Below are positions 50,978-58,963 of a stretch of 64,000 nt of DNA, in pieces. A program made the translations under genes and the position numbers. Origin of the DNA: Lachnospiraceae bacterium (GTDB taxonomy: Bacteria > Bacillota > Clostridia > Lachnospirales > Lachnospiraceae). Position 1 is the first letter of the stretch. The number at the start of each line of letters is the position of its first letter. The stretch spans positions 496,001 through 560,000 of the forward strand of contig AP025576.1 in NCBI GenBank assembly GCA_022845955.1. Direction: 5' to 3'. Under the pieces are notes generated by a model. The model was not told where the DNA came from, searched no databases, and saw only the letters and a program-made list of their open reading frames with translations.

Positions 50978-51760
50978 ATGAAACAGATCTGGAACAGTTT
51001 ACGTTTAGCTTTTTCCATGTATTCCATAATACCCGCCCGCCAGATAGACAAGACAAAAGACAACATGAAATATATTCTTTGTTTTGTTCCCTGGGTCGGG
51101 GCCGTCATTGCATTCCTTATTACCGAATGGAGAATTGTCCATCCCTACCTTCTGGACTATGAATTCCTCCGTTCCGTAATCTGCGTGATGATACCCCTCC
51201 TTCTCTCCAGCGGAGCCTTTATGGATGGATTTTTCCGTACCGTTGACGCCCTTTCTTCCCATCAGCCCAGAAAAGGCAAACTGGAAATCCTTCAGGACTC
51301 CCACAGCGGTTATTTTGCCATCATCACCTGCGTCAGCTATTTCCTCATTATAGTTGGGCTTTGGAGTGAAATGCCTATAGACGGGTGGCCCGTTGTAGCC
51401 CTGGGATTTATTTTATCCCGTTCCCTCTACGGCCTCTCCATCATCTGGCTCCGCCATTCCCAGACAAGCAAATGCTCCCTCTATGTCCCCGAAGGCAAAA
51501 CAAAGATTGCAGTTGCCGCCATACTCATCCTTTATACGGCTGCCTGCGCTTTTTTCATGCTCCGCATGAACCTTTCCGTAGGCCTTGCCTGCATCGCAGG
51601 CGCCGTCATCGCATTCCTCTACTACTGTTGGGTAGCTTTCAAGCATTTCGGAGGAATCACCGAAGACATAGCAAGCTTTTTCGTCCAGGTATGCGAAATA
51701 TTGATTCCGCTCATGGCCCTTCTTGTATACCGCATGCCCACGGACTTCACCAGCCTGTAA
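50978..51760 (+). CDS. cobS: Adenosylcobinamide-GDP ribazoletransferase
   Basis: 260 residues with seven or so membrane segments. CobS motifs: SSGAFMDGFFRTVDAL, GKLEILQDSHSGYFAIIT and HFGGITEDIASF. It joins adenosylcobinamide-GDP and alpha-ribazole, the last step of cobalamin assembly. The start at 50978 has GACAGGAG upstream. No other cobalamin gene is in the window, and the motif usually reading HxDGxxDTxDA has Phe for the first His, so activity is likely but not certain. Confidence 0.85.
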   Translation: MKQIWNSLRLAFSMYSIIPARQIDKTKDNMKYILCFVPWVGAVIAFLITEWRIVHPYLLDYEFLRSVICVMIPLLLSSGAFMDGFFRTVDALSSHQPRKGKLEILQDSHSGYFAIITCVSYFLIIVGLWSEMPIDGWPVVALGFILSRSLYGLSIIWLRHSQTSKCSLYVPEGKTKIAVAAILILYTAACAFFMLRMNLSVGLACIAGAVIAFLYYCWVAFKHFGGITEDIASFFVQVCEILIPLMALLVYRMPTDFTSL

Positions 51761-51778
51761 AAAAGCGGATATGTAAAA

Positions 51779-51822
51779 GACTGAATCCCCCGATGTTATA
51801 TCGGACTTTTCAGTCTTTTTTT
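51779..51822 (+). terminator. Terminator after cobS
   Basis: GACTGAA (51779-51785) pairs with TTCAGTC (51809-51815), with CCGAT/ATCGG inside, then seven T. Confidence 0.85.
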
Positions 51823-51853
51823 ACTGTTCACGCCCCCTGTGCCGACGTTCCTA

Positions 51854-51883
51854 TTGTAACTTCGGCCTCCCCTGTGATACAAT
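51854..51883 (+). promoter_or_regulatory. Promoter of the aminotransferase operon
   Basis: TTGTAA (51854-51859), 18-bp spacer, TACAAT (51878-51883). Confidence 0.5.
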
Positions 51884-51949
51884 GGTCGGGACAAAAAAGA
51901 CAGCAAAGCCGAACGGCAGTTAAGCCGCAAAGCGGTTTGGAGGGAAATT

Positions 51950-53146
51950 ATGGTATCAGAGCAATATAAATCCATGCTCAGCGGAAAATCGGTCATCCGT
52001 ACACTATCCGAATTCGCTGCCAGGCGTGGGGAAGAGATCGGCTATGAAAATGTATATGATTACAGTCTGGGGAACCCATCGGTTCCCGTTCCTGCGGAAT
52101 TTACGGACTGCATGATAGAAATGCTTCAAAACAGCAATCCCATGGAGCTGCATGGCTACAGCCCCAGTCTGGGAATCCCGTCAGTGCGTGCAAAAATTGC
52201 AGAGTCTTTGAACAAAAGGTTCGGAATGGACTACGGCCCGCAGCATATTTTTATGGCATCCGGTGCAGCCGGCGCCCTGGCCCATGCCTATCGGGCGGTG
52301 ACACAGCCCGGGGATGAAATCCTGACCTTTGCCCCCTATTTCCCGGAATATAATCCATATGTAAATCTGACCGGAGCGGTCCTGAAGGTGGTTCCGGCGG
52401 ATACCGGCACCTTCCAGATCAATTTCGGGGCGTTTGAAGAAATGCTGAATGAAAAGGTGACGGCAGTCCTGATTAATTCGCCCAATAATCCTTCCGGAGT
52501 GGTCTATTCCGAAGAAACCATAGAACGCCTTGCCGGTATCCTCCGGGAAAAGGAAGAGGAATACGGGCATTCTGTTTTTATCATTTCGGATGAGCCTTAT
52601 CGGGAAATTGCATTTACAGGCGTAAAGGTACCCTATGTATCCCGTTATTACACCAATACCATTTCCTGTTATTCCTTTTCCAAATCCCTGTCTCTTCCGG
52701 GGGAACGGATTGGTTATGTGGCGGTGAATCCTGCCTGCCCGGATGCGGAAACCATAGTAAATATGTGCGGCCAGATATCCAGGGGAATCGGCCATAACTG
52801 TCCGCCCTCCATCATCCAGCTGGCGGTGGCGGAGGTTCTGGATAAGACGGCGGATCTGACCGTTTATGAAACCAACCGGAACCTGCTGTATGACTGTCTG
52901 ACTAATCTGGGCTTTACCTGTGTGAAACCAGGCGGGACCTTCTACATATTCCCCAAAGCACTGGAAGAGGATGCCGGGATTTTTTGTAAAAAGGCCCTGA
53001 AATATGATTTGGTTCTGGTACCCGGTGATACCTTTGGCTGTCCCGGCTATTTCCGGATGGCCTACTGCATTGACACGGAAAAGGTGGAGCGATCCCTGCC
53101 GGCCCTGCGAAGATTTGTGAAGGAAGAGTACGGACAACGGAGGTAG
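51950..53146 (+). CDS. PLP-dependent aminotransferase, fold type I
   Basis: 398 residues. Substrate/PLP features: NSPNNPSGVVYS, SDEPYREIAF, and the lysine that forms the internal aldimine in SYSFSKSLSLPGERIGYV. It resembles the aspartate/aromatic class but the substrate cannot be fixed. GGAGGGAAATT precedes the ATG. First gene of an operon with the patatin and uppP. Confidence 0.9.
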   Translation: MVSEQYKSMLSGKSVIRTLSEFAARRGEEIGYENVYDYSLGNPSVPVPAEFTDCMIEMLQNSNPMELHGYSPSLGIPSVRAKIAESLNKRFGMDYGPQHIFMASGAAGALAHAYRAVTQPGDEILTFAPYFPEYNPYVNLTGAVLKVVPADTGTFQINFGAFEEMLNEKVTAVLINSPNNPSGVVYSEETIERLAGILREKEEEYGHSVFIISDEPYREIAFTGVKVPYVSRYYTNTISCYSFSKSLSLPGERIGYVAVNPACPDAETIVNMCGQISRGIGHNCPPSIIQLAVAEVLDKTADLTVYETNRNLLYDCLTNLGFTCVKPGGTFYIFPKALEEDAGIFCKKALKYDLVLVPGDTFGCPGYFRMAYCIDTEKVERSLPALRRFVKEEYGQRR

Positions 53147-53149
53147 AGT

Positions 53150-54016
53150 ATGTATCAGGCCGGATTGGTTTTGGAAGGCGGCGGAATGAAAGGCGTTTAT
53201 ACCGCCGGTGTCCTGGATTTTTTCCTGGACAAAAAAATAGAATTCTCCAATTGCTATGGGGTATCGGCAGGAGCCTGCCACCTGTGCAGCTATCTGTCGG
53301 GCCAGCGGGGCCGGGCATATGCCATCAGCGTGGATTATCTGAAGGATAAACATTATTGCAGTGCATATAATGTATTGACAACAGGGGATTTGTTTGGGGT
53401 AAAGATGTGTTATGACGATATCCCCAACCGTCTGAACCCCTATGACTATGAAGCCTTCAACCGGTATCCGGGAAAAGCCTATGCGGTGGTGACCAATATC
53501 GAAACGGGGCAGCCGGAATACCTGCGTCTGAAGGAAATGAACCGGGATATCCTTGCGGTGAGGGCGTCCGCTTCCCTGCCCCTGGTTTCCAGAAATGTGA
53601 AAATCGGAGAAAAACGTTATCTGGACGGCGGCCTATCGGACAGTGTCCCTATCATGCATTCTATTGTGGACGGCAACCGGAAAAACGTGGTGGTGCTCAC
53701 CAAAGAGGAGGGCTACCGGAGAAAACCATCCTCCCATCTGGGGCTGGTGAAGCTGCGCTATGCCAGGTACCCGAAAATCTATGAGCTGATGGCGAACAGG
53801 CATATTGCCTATAACAATATGCTGGATTATCTGGATGCCCAGACGGCCAACGGGCAGGCCTTTGTGATACGTCCCCAGAAAGCCAGCGGGATTGGGCGGA
53901 TAGAAAAAGACAGGGAAAAGCTGCGCCTGCTGTATGAAGAAGGCTACCAGGATGCTAGGGATTGCTACGAGGATCTGCTGCACTATCTGGAACCGGGAAC
54001 GGAAAGTAAAAAATAA
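53150..54016 (+). CDS. Patatin-like phospholipase
   Basis: 288 residues. Oxyanion GGGMKG, nucleophile Ser in YGVSAGAC (GxSxG) and catalytic Asp in LDGGLSD. A lipid acyl hydrolase with no signal peptide, so cytoplasmic or membrane-associated. It begins 3 bp after the aminotransferase stop. Confidence 0.92.
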   Translation: MYQAGLVLEGGGMKGVYTAGVLDFFLDKKIEFSNCYGVSAGACHLCSYLSGQRGRAYAISVDYLKDKHYCSAYNVLTTGDLFGVKMCYDDIPNRLNPYDYEAFNRYPGKAYAVVTNIETGQPEYLRLKEMNRDILAVRASASLPLVSRNVKIGEKRYLDGGLSDSVPIMHSIVDGNRKNVVVLTKEEGYRRKPSSHLGLVKLRYARYPKIYELMANRHIAYNNMLDYLDAQTANGQAFVIRPQKASGIGRIEKDREKLRLLYEEGYQDARDCYEDLLHYLEPGTESKK

Positions 54017-54028
54017 TGGAGAATAGGT

Positions 54029-54862
54029 ATGATTGAAATTTTAAAATCGATTTTGTTCGGTATTGTGGAAGGAATTACGGAATGGCTGCCTATCAGCAGC
54101 ACCGGCCACATGATTCTTCTCAATGAGTTTGTGACACTGGAGGTATCCCCGGAATTCTGGGAGGTATTTCTTGTGGTCATCCAGCTGGGTGCTATTATGG
54201 CTGTGGTGGTTTTGTTCTGGAATAAGATTTTCCCCTTTGATCTGGGTAAGAACCGGAAAAAGGGTATTATAAAAACCGATATTTTTGTGATGTGGTTCAA
54301 GGTACTGGTGGCCTGTATCCCCGCCATGATTTACGGCGTCCTCCTGGATGATATTGTGGAGCCTTATCTGTATAATGCGACTACAGTAGCTATCATGCTG
54401 ATCCTATTCGGTGTCGCTTTTATCCTGATAGAAAACTGGAACAAAGGGAAAAAGCCCAGAATCAACAGCCTGGCAGCCCTTACCTACAGGGACGCCCTGA
54501 TTATCGGCTTTTTCCAGCTGATTGCTGCGGTATTCCCCGGAACCTCCCGCTCGGGGGCCACAATTGTGGGGGCGCTGCTGATAGGGGTCAGCAGGGTGGT
54601 ATCTGCGGAGTTCACTTTTTTCCTGGCAATCCCCGTCATGTTCGGCGCCAGCCTTCTGAAGCTGGTAAAGTTTGGCTTCGGGTTTACCATGACGGAAGCC
54701 TCTCTGCTGATCATCGGTATGGTGGTGGCCTTCGTGGTTTCCATGGGAGTGATTTCCTTCCTGATGGGTTATATCAAAAAGCATGACTTCAAGATATTCG
54801 GCTGGTACCGGATTGTGCTGGGAATTATCGTGCTTGCCTATTTTTATCTGCTTGCCGCATAA
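54029..54862 (+). CDS. uppP: Undecaprenyl-diphosphatase
   Basis: 277 residues, about eight membrane segments. The BacA/UppP motifs are EGITEWLPISSTGHM (catalytic Glu and Ser/Thr) and PGTSRSGATI. It dephosphorylates undecaprenyl-PP so the lipid carrier can be reused in cell-wall synthesis, and contributes to bacitracin tolerance. GGAGAATAGG precedes the ATG. Confidence 0.95.
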   Translation: MIEILKSILFGIVEGITEWLPISSTGHMILLNEFVTLEVSPEFWEVFLVVIQLGAIMAVVVLFWNKIFPFDLGKNRKKGIIKTDIFVMWFKVLVACIPAMIYGVLLDDIVEPYLYNATTVAIMLILFGVAFILIENWNKGKKPRINSLAALTYRDALIIGFFQLIAAVFPGTSRSGATIVGALLIGVSRVVSAEFTFFLAIPVMFGASLLKLVKFGFGFTMTEASLLIIGMVVAFVVSMGVISFLMGYIKKHDFKIFGWYRIVLGIIVLAYFYLLAA

Positions 54863-54930
54863 GTACCGGAAGGGAAACTTGCGGACAGCGGGCAGAGAGC
54901 CATTTGGCAGATGCGGAGTTTGAGTGACAT

Positions 54931-54972
54931 AAAAATAGGAAGAAGGCGGCTGCTAACCTTCTTCCTATTTTT
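54931..54972. terminator. Bidirectional terminator between uppP and DUF3021 genes
   Basis: Perfect 16-bp stem, AAAAATAGGAAGAAGG (54931-54946) with CCTTCTTCCTATTTTT (54957-54972). Confidence 0.9.
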
Positions 54973-54994
54973 ATGTTCCGGGGCAGCGCATACC

Positions 54995-55408
54995 TTATCC
55001 CTGCTCTCTCTTGTGAAGCAGTTCATTAATTTCCTCCGCCCGCATAGCCTGCCGTTTCCTGAAGTAAGTGAATATGGAAATATCCACAAGCAGAAAAACG
55101 GCGGTATAGGTTGCCAACTGCCTGATCGTCAGGGAATCCCAATAAAAAACACGGCAAAAGACAAGCGTGGACAGATAAAGGAGGAGGGATTCCGTAAGGC
55201 AGTAATGGCTCCATTTCCTGAATTCGATTCTGCAGACAGCAGCATCGATCAGCTGGCAGAGGATCAGCCAGAGAAAAAGATACAGCACCGAAGCGGTATA
55301 TCCGTCCAGGCCGCGGCTGTATAATACCTGCAGCGCCGAGTTGGCAATTGTGATGAGGGTAAAACAGATACATATAGAAGGAATACGTACAGAAAGCAGT
55401 TTATTCAT
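54995..55408 (-). CDS. DUF3021 membrane protein
   Basis: 137 residues, four predicted membrane segments (VRIPSICICFTLITIANSA; YTASVLYLFLWLILCQLI; LLLYLSTLVFCRVFYW; LATYTAVFLLVDISIFTYF) and a charged C-terminal tail. It overlaps the LytTR gene by four bases (ATGA). Such membrane partners inhibit their LytTR regulator in systems such as HdrRM/BrsRM of streptococci; that role is inferred here. Confidence 0.8.
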   Translation of the reverse strand: MNKLLSVRIPSICICFTLITIANSALQVLYSRGLDGYTASVLYLFLWLILCQLIDAAVCRIEFRKWSHYCLTESLLLYLSTLVFCRVFYWDSLTIRQLATYTAVFLLVDISIFTYFRKRQAMRAEEINELLHKREQG

Positions 55409-55851
55409 AACATTTCTCCTTTTAGTTTCTCTTTTAAGGGTTCGATATAATTACGTGTGATGATCAGCTTTTCCCCGTTCCGGAGCGCAGCTTCCAGCCG
55501 GTGGTTGTATAGCGGACGTACACTTTTCAAATAACAGGTATTGACCAGGCAGCTTTTGCTGATCCGTGCAAAGGAAGTAAAGGACAGTCTTTCCGCCAGG
55601 GAACTCAGGGTCTCACGACAGGAATAGACCTCTTTCTCCAGATACAGAAAGGTTTTTCCGTCTGCGGAATCAATAAAATAAATCTGATCCAGCGGCAGCT
55701 GGTATTCCTTATCCTCCTGGTAACCTGTCAGTGAAAATCCATATTGGCGGATTTGATGAATCAGATGTTCCAGCCGGGAATCCATGCCGGAACAGCGTAT
55801 GGTGATTTCGGTTTCGGGAATCTGCAGATCCTGGTGAATAATCAATTTCAT
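55405..55851 (-). CDS. LytTR DNA-binding protein
   Basis: 148 residues with no receiver domain: a short N-terminal region then LytTR (IYFIDSADGKTFLYLEKEVYSCRETLSSLAERL and FARISKSCLVNTCYLKSVRP). It binds DNA as a transcription factor and is probably held by the DUF3021 membrane protein. GGAAAGGAG precedes its ATG. Confidence 0.88.
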   Translation of the reverse strand: MKLIIHQDLQIPETEITIRCSGMDSRLEHLIHQIRQYGFSLTGYQEDKEYQLPLDQIYFIDSADGKTFLYLEKEVYSCRETLSSLAERLSFTSFARISKSCLVNTCYLKSVRPLYNHRLEAALRNGEKLIITRNYIEPLKEKLKGEML

Positions 55852-55961
55852 AGAAGCTCCTTTCCTGCTTTACAGGCTTCAGATATGCCAACCTGCCTTT
55901 TTCCGTCCGAGGCCCCGGTTCCTTTGGGTTAGAAAAACAGGGAAGCATTTCCGATAAGGCT

Positions 55962-56011
55962 ATTATATGCGCAGAAGGGGGAGAACTCAATGCAGCGAGG
56001 GTAACATACCC
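55962..56011 (-). promoter_or_regulatory. Promoter and palindrome of the LytTR/DUF3021 genes
   Basis: On the minus strand TTGAGT (55985-55990), 17-bp spacer, TATAAT (55962-55967). Just upstream is GGGTA-ACA-TACCC (55999-56011), a possible operator. Confidence 0.6.
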
Positions 56012-56098
56012 TTTCAGCGGATGAAATGCCCTGTTACCGTTCACAGCCTCTCTGTACCCGCGCGCTTTTTAACTTTAAATAACGAATTACAATGATAT

Positions 56099-56152
56099 TT
56101 TACATAGATTTTACATAACCTAAGCGTGTACTTTACACACGCCTGATAGAAT
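56099..56152 (+). promoter_or_regulatory. Probable Pho box and promoter of the Na/Pi cotransporter
   Basis: TTTACA occurs at 56099-56104, 56110-56115 and 56132-56137, spaced by 11 and 22 bp, i.e. helical-turn phasing as in the PhoP-binding TT(A/T)ACA repeats of Bacillus. A TAGAAT -10 at 56147-56152 follows. The target genes, a phosphate transporter and a PhoP/PhoR-type pair, fit the Pho regulon. Confidence 0.6.
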
Positions 56153-56160
56153 AAAGAAGG

Positions 56161-56333
56161 ACAATGAGAAAGTATGAATTTTTGTAACTGTTCAGCAGGT
56201 CAGCGCATTTACTGCGCTGACCGTAAGAAAGTGATTCAGGAGTGCAAAAATCCATCGCCGAAGGCGATTTAAGATGGATTTTTGCAGAGTAACTGTGAGG
56301 GTACTGAACAGTTATGATTTTTTTCTCCATTGT
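56161..56333. repeat. Composite palindromic element in the phosphate-gene leader
   Basis: Outer arms ACAATGAGAAA (56161-56171) and TTTCTCCATTGT (56322-56333). Inside are GTAACTGTTCAG (56184-56195) and CTGAACAGTTA (56304-56314), the second belonging to a full inverted copy of the 27-bp dispersed repeat (56289-56315). Between them are two perfect stems, GGTCAGCGCA/TGCGCTGACC (56198-56222) and TGCAAAAATCCATC/GATGGATTTTTGCA (56243-56286). No coding sequence is present. A short palindrome, GTAACT-GCCAG-AGTTAC, follows at 56343-56359. It looks like a small non-autonomous mobile element. Confidence 0.75.
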
Positions 56334-56467
56334 AAAACCCATGTAACTGCCAGAGTTACAACCAATGAAAAATAAATACCGCCCCGAAGCGGAATGAGGG
56401 AGAAGTCAGGATTTCGATTGCGTGAAAAGACAGCGATATCCGTTGACGAGGGCAGAGGAGAGTTGGA

Positions 56468-58159
56468 ATGTCTATTAATGATGTAGGAATGTTGTTTTCA
56501 TTCATCGGCGGCCTTGGCATGTTCCTTTACGGAATGAATATCATGGCTGACGGCCTTCAGAAATCAGCCGGGGGCAAGATGCAGAAGCTGATGGGATTTC
56601 TGACCAAGAACAGGCTGATGGCTATCCTTGTAGGAGCCGGAGTAACTGCGATTATTCAGAGCTCTTCCGCCACAACGGTGATGGTGGTGGGCTTTGTGAA
56701 TGCCGGCATGCTGGAACTGGCACAGGCTGTGGGCGTGATTATGGGGGCCAACATCGGTACCACCATAACGGCCTGGATTGTTTCCATGAGCGAATGGGGC
56801 AGTATTATGAAGCCCGAGTTCTTTGCCCCTCTGTTATTGGGAATCGGCGCATTTCTGGTCCTTTTTACCAAGAGTGAAAAAAAGAAAAAAGTCGGGGAAA
56901 TCCTCGTCGGCTTCAGTATTCTCTTTATCGGCTTGTCTTTCATGTCCGACGCCATCAAACCCTACCGGGATGCACCTGTCTTTGCGGACGCCTTTGCCGT
57001 GCTGGGTAAAAATCCTGTGCTTGCGATCCTGGCAGGCGCTGTGGTTACGGCTATCATTCAAAGCTCATCCGCTTCGGTGGGAATTCTCCAGACACTGGCC
57101 CTCAACGGGGTAGTGAACTGGCAGTCCGCCGTGTTTATCACGCTGGGCCAGAATATAGGAACCTGCGTAACCGCCCTGATATCCAGCGCGGGAGCCGGGA
57201 AAAATGCAAAAAGAGCCTCTATTATCCATCTGCTTTTCAATGTGATAGGAGCGGTCATTTTCGGAATTATCATGTTTATCCTCTTCCGGTTTAATCCGGT
57301 ATGGGGTTCGTCAACCATAAACAGTGTGGAAATTTCCATATTCCATACCGTATTCAACGTACTCAACACCCTTATGCTCGTCCCTTTTGCGGATAAGCTC
57401 GTGAAGCTTTCTACCTATATAATAAGGGAGGACAAGTCCGAGGAACAGCCCGAGATCAGTGCATCCGGTGAAATGCGCAGACATCTGGACGAACGTATCC
57501 TGGGAAATCCCGCTTTTGCCATGGACGCCGTACTGGGGGAAGTGAATGTCATGGGACAGTCCACCCTGCTAAACCTGAAAAAATCCCTGGAGGGTATTGA
57601 AACGGGAAATAAGGAAACCATACGCTCCGTTTTTCAGAATGAAAAGATCATAAATGAAATGGAAAAGATTCTTACCGCGTTTCTCGTTCGGGTGGACAAC
57701 CTTTCCCTTACCGAGGAACAGCATCAGGTGATCAAAAACCTGTTTTATACGGTAAGCGACCTGGAAAGGGTGGGCGACCATGCGGAAAACATCGCCGAAC
57801 TGGCCGACAACATGCGCAAGGATGATGTTACCTTTTCCAAGAAAGGCTTCAAGGATTTGAAGCTTATAGCGGAGGAAACTATTCTCGCCCTGGAAAGCGC
57901 CCTGAAAGCAAGAGAACTTTCCAGTGCCAGCGATGCACTCCAGGAAGCCGATTACGAAAGGAATGTTGACAAGCTGGAGGATGAACTCCGGGAAAAGCAT
58001 ATCCAGCGTCTGTCCAAAGGAAAATGCGTCCCGGAAAGCGGCGTGGTATTCCTCGACCTGATCAGCAACCTGGAGAGGATAGCCGACCATGCTACCAATA
58101 TAGCCGGTTATGTGGTGAGTGAATCCGGGAAAGCCCTTCCTGCTTTAGATGAAGAGTGA
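56468..58159 (+). CDS. Na/Pi cotransporter with PhoU domain
   Basis: 563 residues. Two Na_Pi_cotrans repeats, each with a QSSS motif (Q64-S67 in AIIQSSSATT; Q198-S201 in AIIQSSSASV), then a C-terminal PhoU-like domain (from about residue 340, LSDLERVGDHAENIAEL-type and DLISNLERIADHATNIAGY helices). It imports phosphate with Na+ and may report phosphate status via PhoU. GAGGAGAG precedes the ATG. The 3' end is 85 bp from the response-regulator start. Confidence 0.93.
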   Translation: MSINDVGMLFSFIGGLGMFLYGMNIMADGLQKSAGGKMQKLMGFLTKNRLMAILVGAGVTAIIQSSSATTVMVVGFVNAGMLELAQAVGVIMGANIGTTITAWIVSMSEWGSIMKPEFFAPLLLGIGAFLVLFTKSEKKKKVGEILVGFSILFIGLSFMSDAIKPYRDAPVFADAFAVLGKNPVLAILAGAVVTAIIQSSSASVGILQTLALNGVVNWQSAVFITLGQNIGTCVTALISSAGAGKNAKRASIIHLLFNVIGAVIFGIIMFILFRFNPVWGSSTINSVEISIFHTVFNVLNTLMLVPFADKLVKLSTYIIREDKSEEQPEISASGEMRRHLDERILGNPAFAMDAVLGEVNVMGQSTLLNLKKSLEGIETGNKETIRSVFQNEKIINEMEKILTAFLVRVDNLSLTEEQHQVIKNLFYTVSDLERVGDHAENIAELADNMRKDDVTFSKKGFKDLKLIAEETILALESALKARELSSASDALQEADYERNVDKLEDELREKHIQRLSKGKCVPESGVVFLDLISNLERIADHATNIAGYVVSESGKALPALDEE

Positions 58160-58244
58160 TATACTGATAGCGTAAGCCGGTATGGGGCAGAAAGAACCCG
58201 GGATAGCGCCGAGAGTGCTTTTGCAGAAGAATGGAGAGGTAAGC

Positions 58245-58961
58245 ATGCAGAAAATATTTGTTATTGAAGATGATGAGAATATCCGGAATCTTGTGAAAAT
58301 TGCATTGGAAGGCTATGGCTATCAGGTCCTGTCTTTTGAAACGGCTGAGGAAGCCCTGGAGCTGGCGGGGAAGGAAAAACCGGATCTGGCGGTTTTTGAC
58401 CTGATGCTTCCGGGGATGGACGGGCTTTCGGCCATCCGGCTTATCCGCGGCAGGGAGGATGAGATCAAGAATATCCCGATCATTGTCCTCACGGCTAAGG
58501 ATAAGGAATACGATAAAGTGGTGGGCCTCGACGGGGGCGCAGATGATTATATAACGAAACCCTTCGGTGTGCTGGAACTGGCGGCCCGGATCCGTTCCCT
58601 TCTGCGGCGTGCGGCGGAACAGCAGCCTGTGCATGAAACGGGCAAGATTAAGATGGGCGGCCTGTCGGTGGATCCGGCGGCCCGGGAAGTGGTTATGAAC
58701 GGGGAGCCGGTTTCCCTTACTTATAAAGAATATGAGCTGCTGATGTATCTCATTGATAACCGTACCAGGGTTGTGGAACGGGATGAACTGCTGAATAAGC
58801 TGTGGGATTATTCCGCAGATATCGAAACGAGGACACTGGACATTCATATCAGGACCCTGCGGCAGAAGCTGGGGGAGGAAGGAAGCAGATACATCAAAAC
58901 AATCCGCAGCGTGGGATATCGGTTTGTGATTCCCCAGGAGAATGAAAATAAGGAAAATTAA
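58245..58961 (+). CDS. OmpR/PhoP-type response regulator
   Basis: 238 residues: receiver with D52 (LAVFDLMLPGMDG), Lys in YITKPFG, and OmpR-type winged helix (LTYKEYELLMYLIDNRTRVVERDELLNKLW and TLDIHIRTLRQKLGEEG). The start at 58245 follows GGAGAGG. With the next gene it forms a two-component pair; its position after a Na/Pi cotransporter and the Pho box make PhoP the likely role. Confidence 0.9.
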   Translation: MQKIFVIEDDENIRNLVKIALEGYGYQVLSFETAEEALELAGKEKPDLAVFDLMLPGMDGLSAIRLIRGREDEIKNIPIIVLTAKDKEYDKVVGLDGGADDYITKPFGVLELAARIRSLLRRAAEQQPVHETGKIKMGGLSVDPAAREVVMNGEPVSLTYKEYELLMYLIDNRTRVVERDELLNKLWDYSADIETRTLDIHIRTLRQKLGEEGSRYIKTIRSVGYRFVIPQENENKEN

Positions 58962-58963
58962 AC

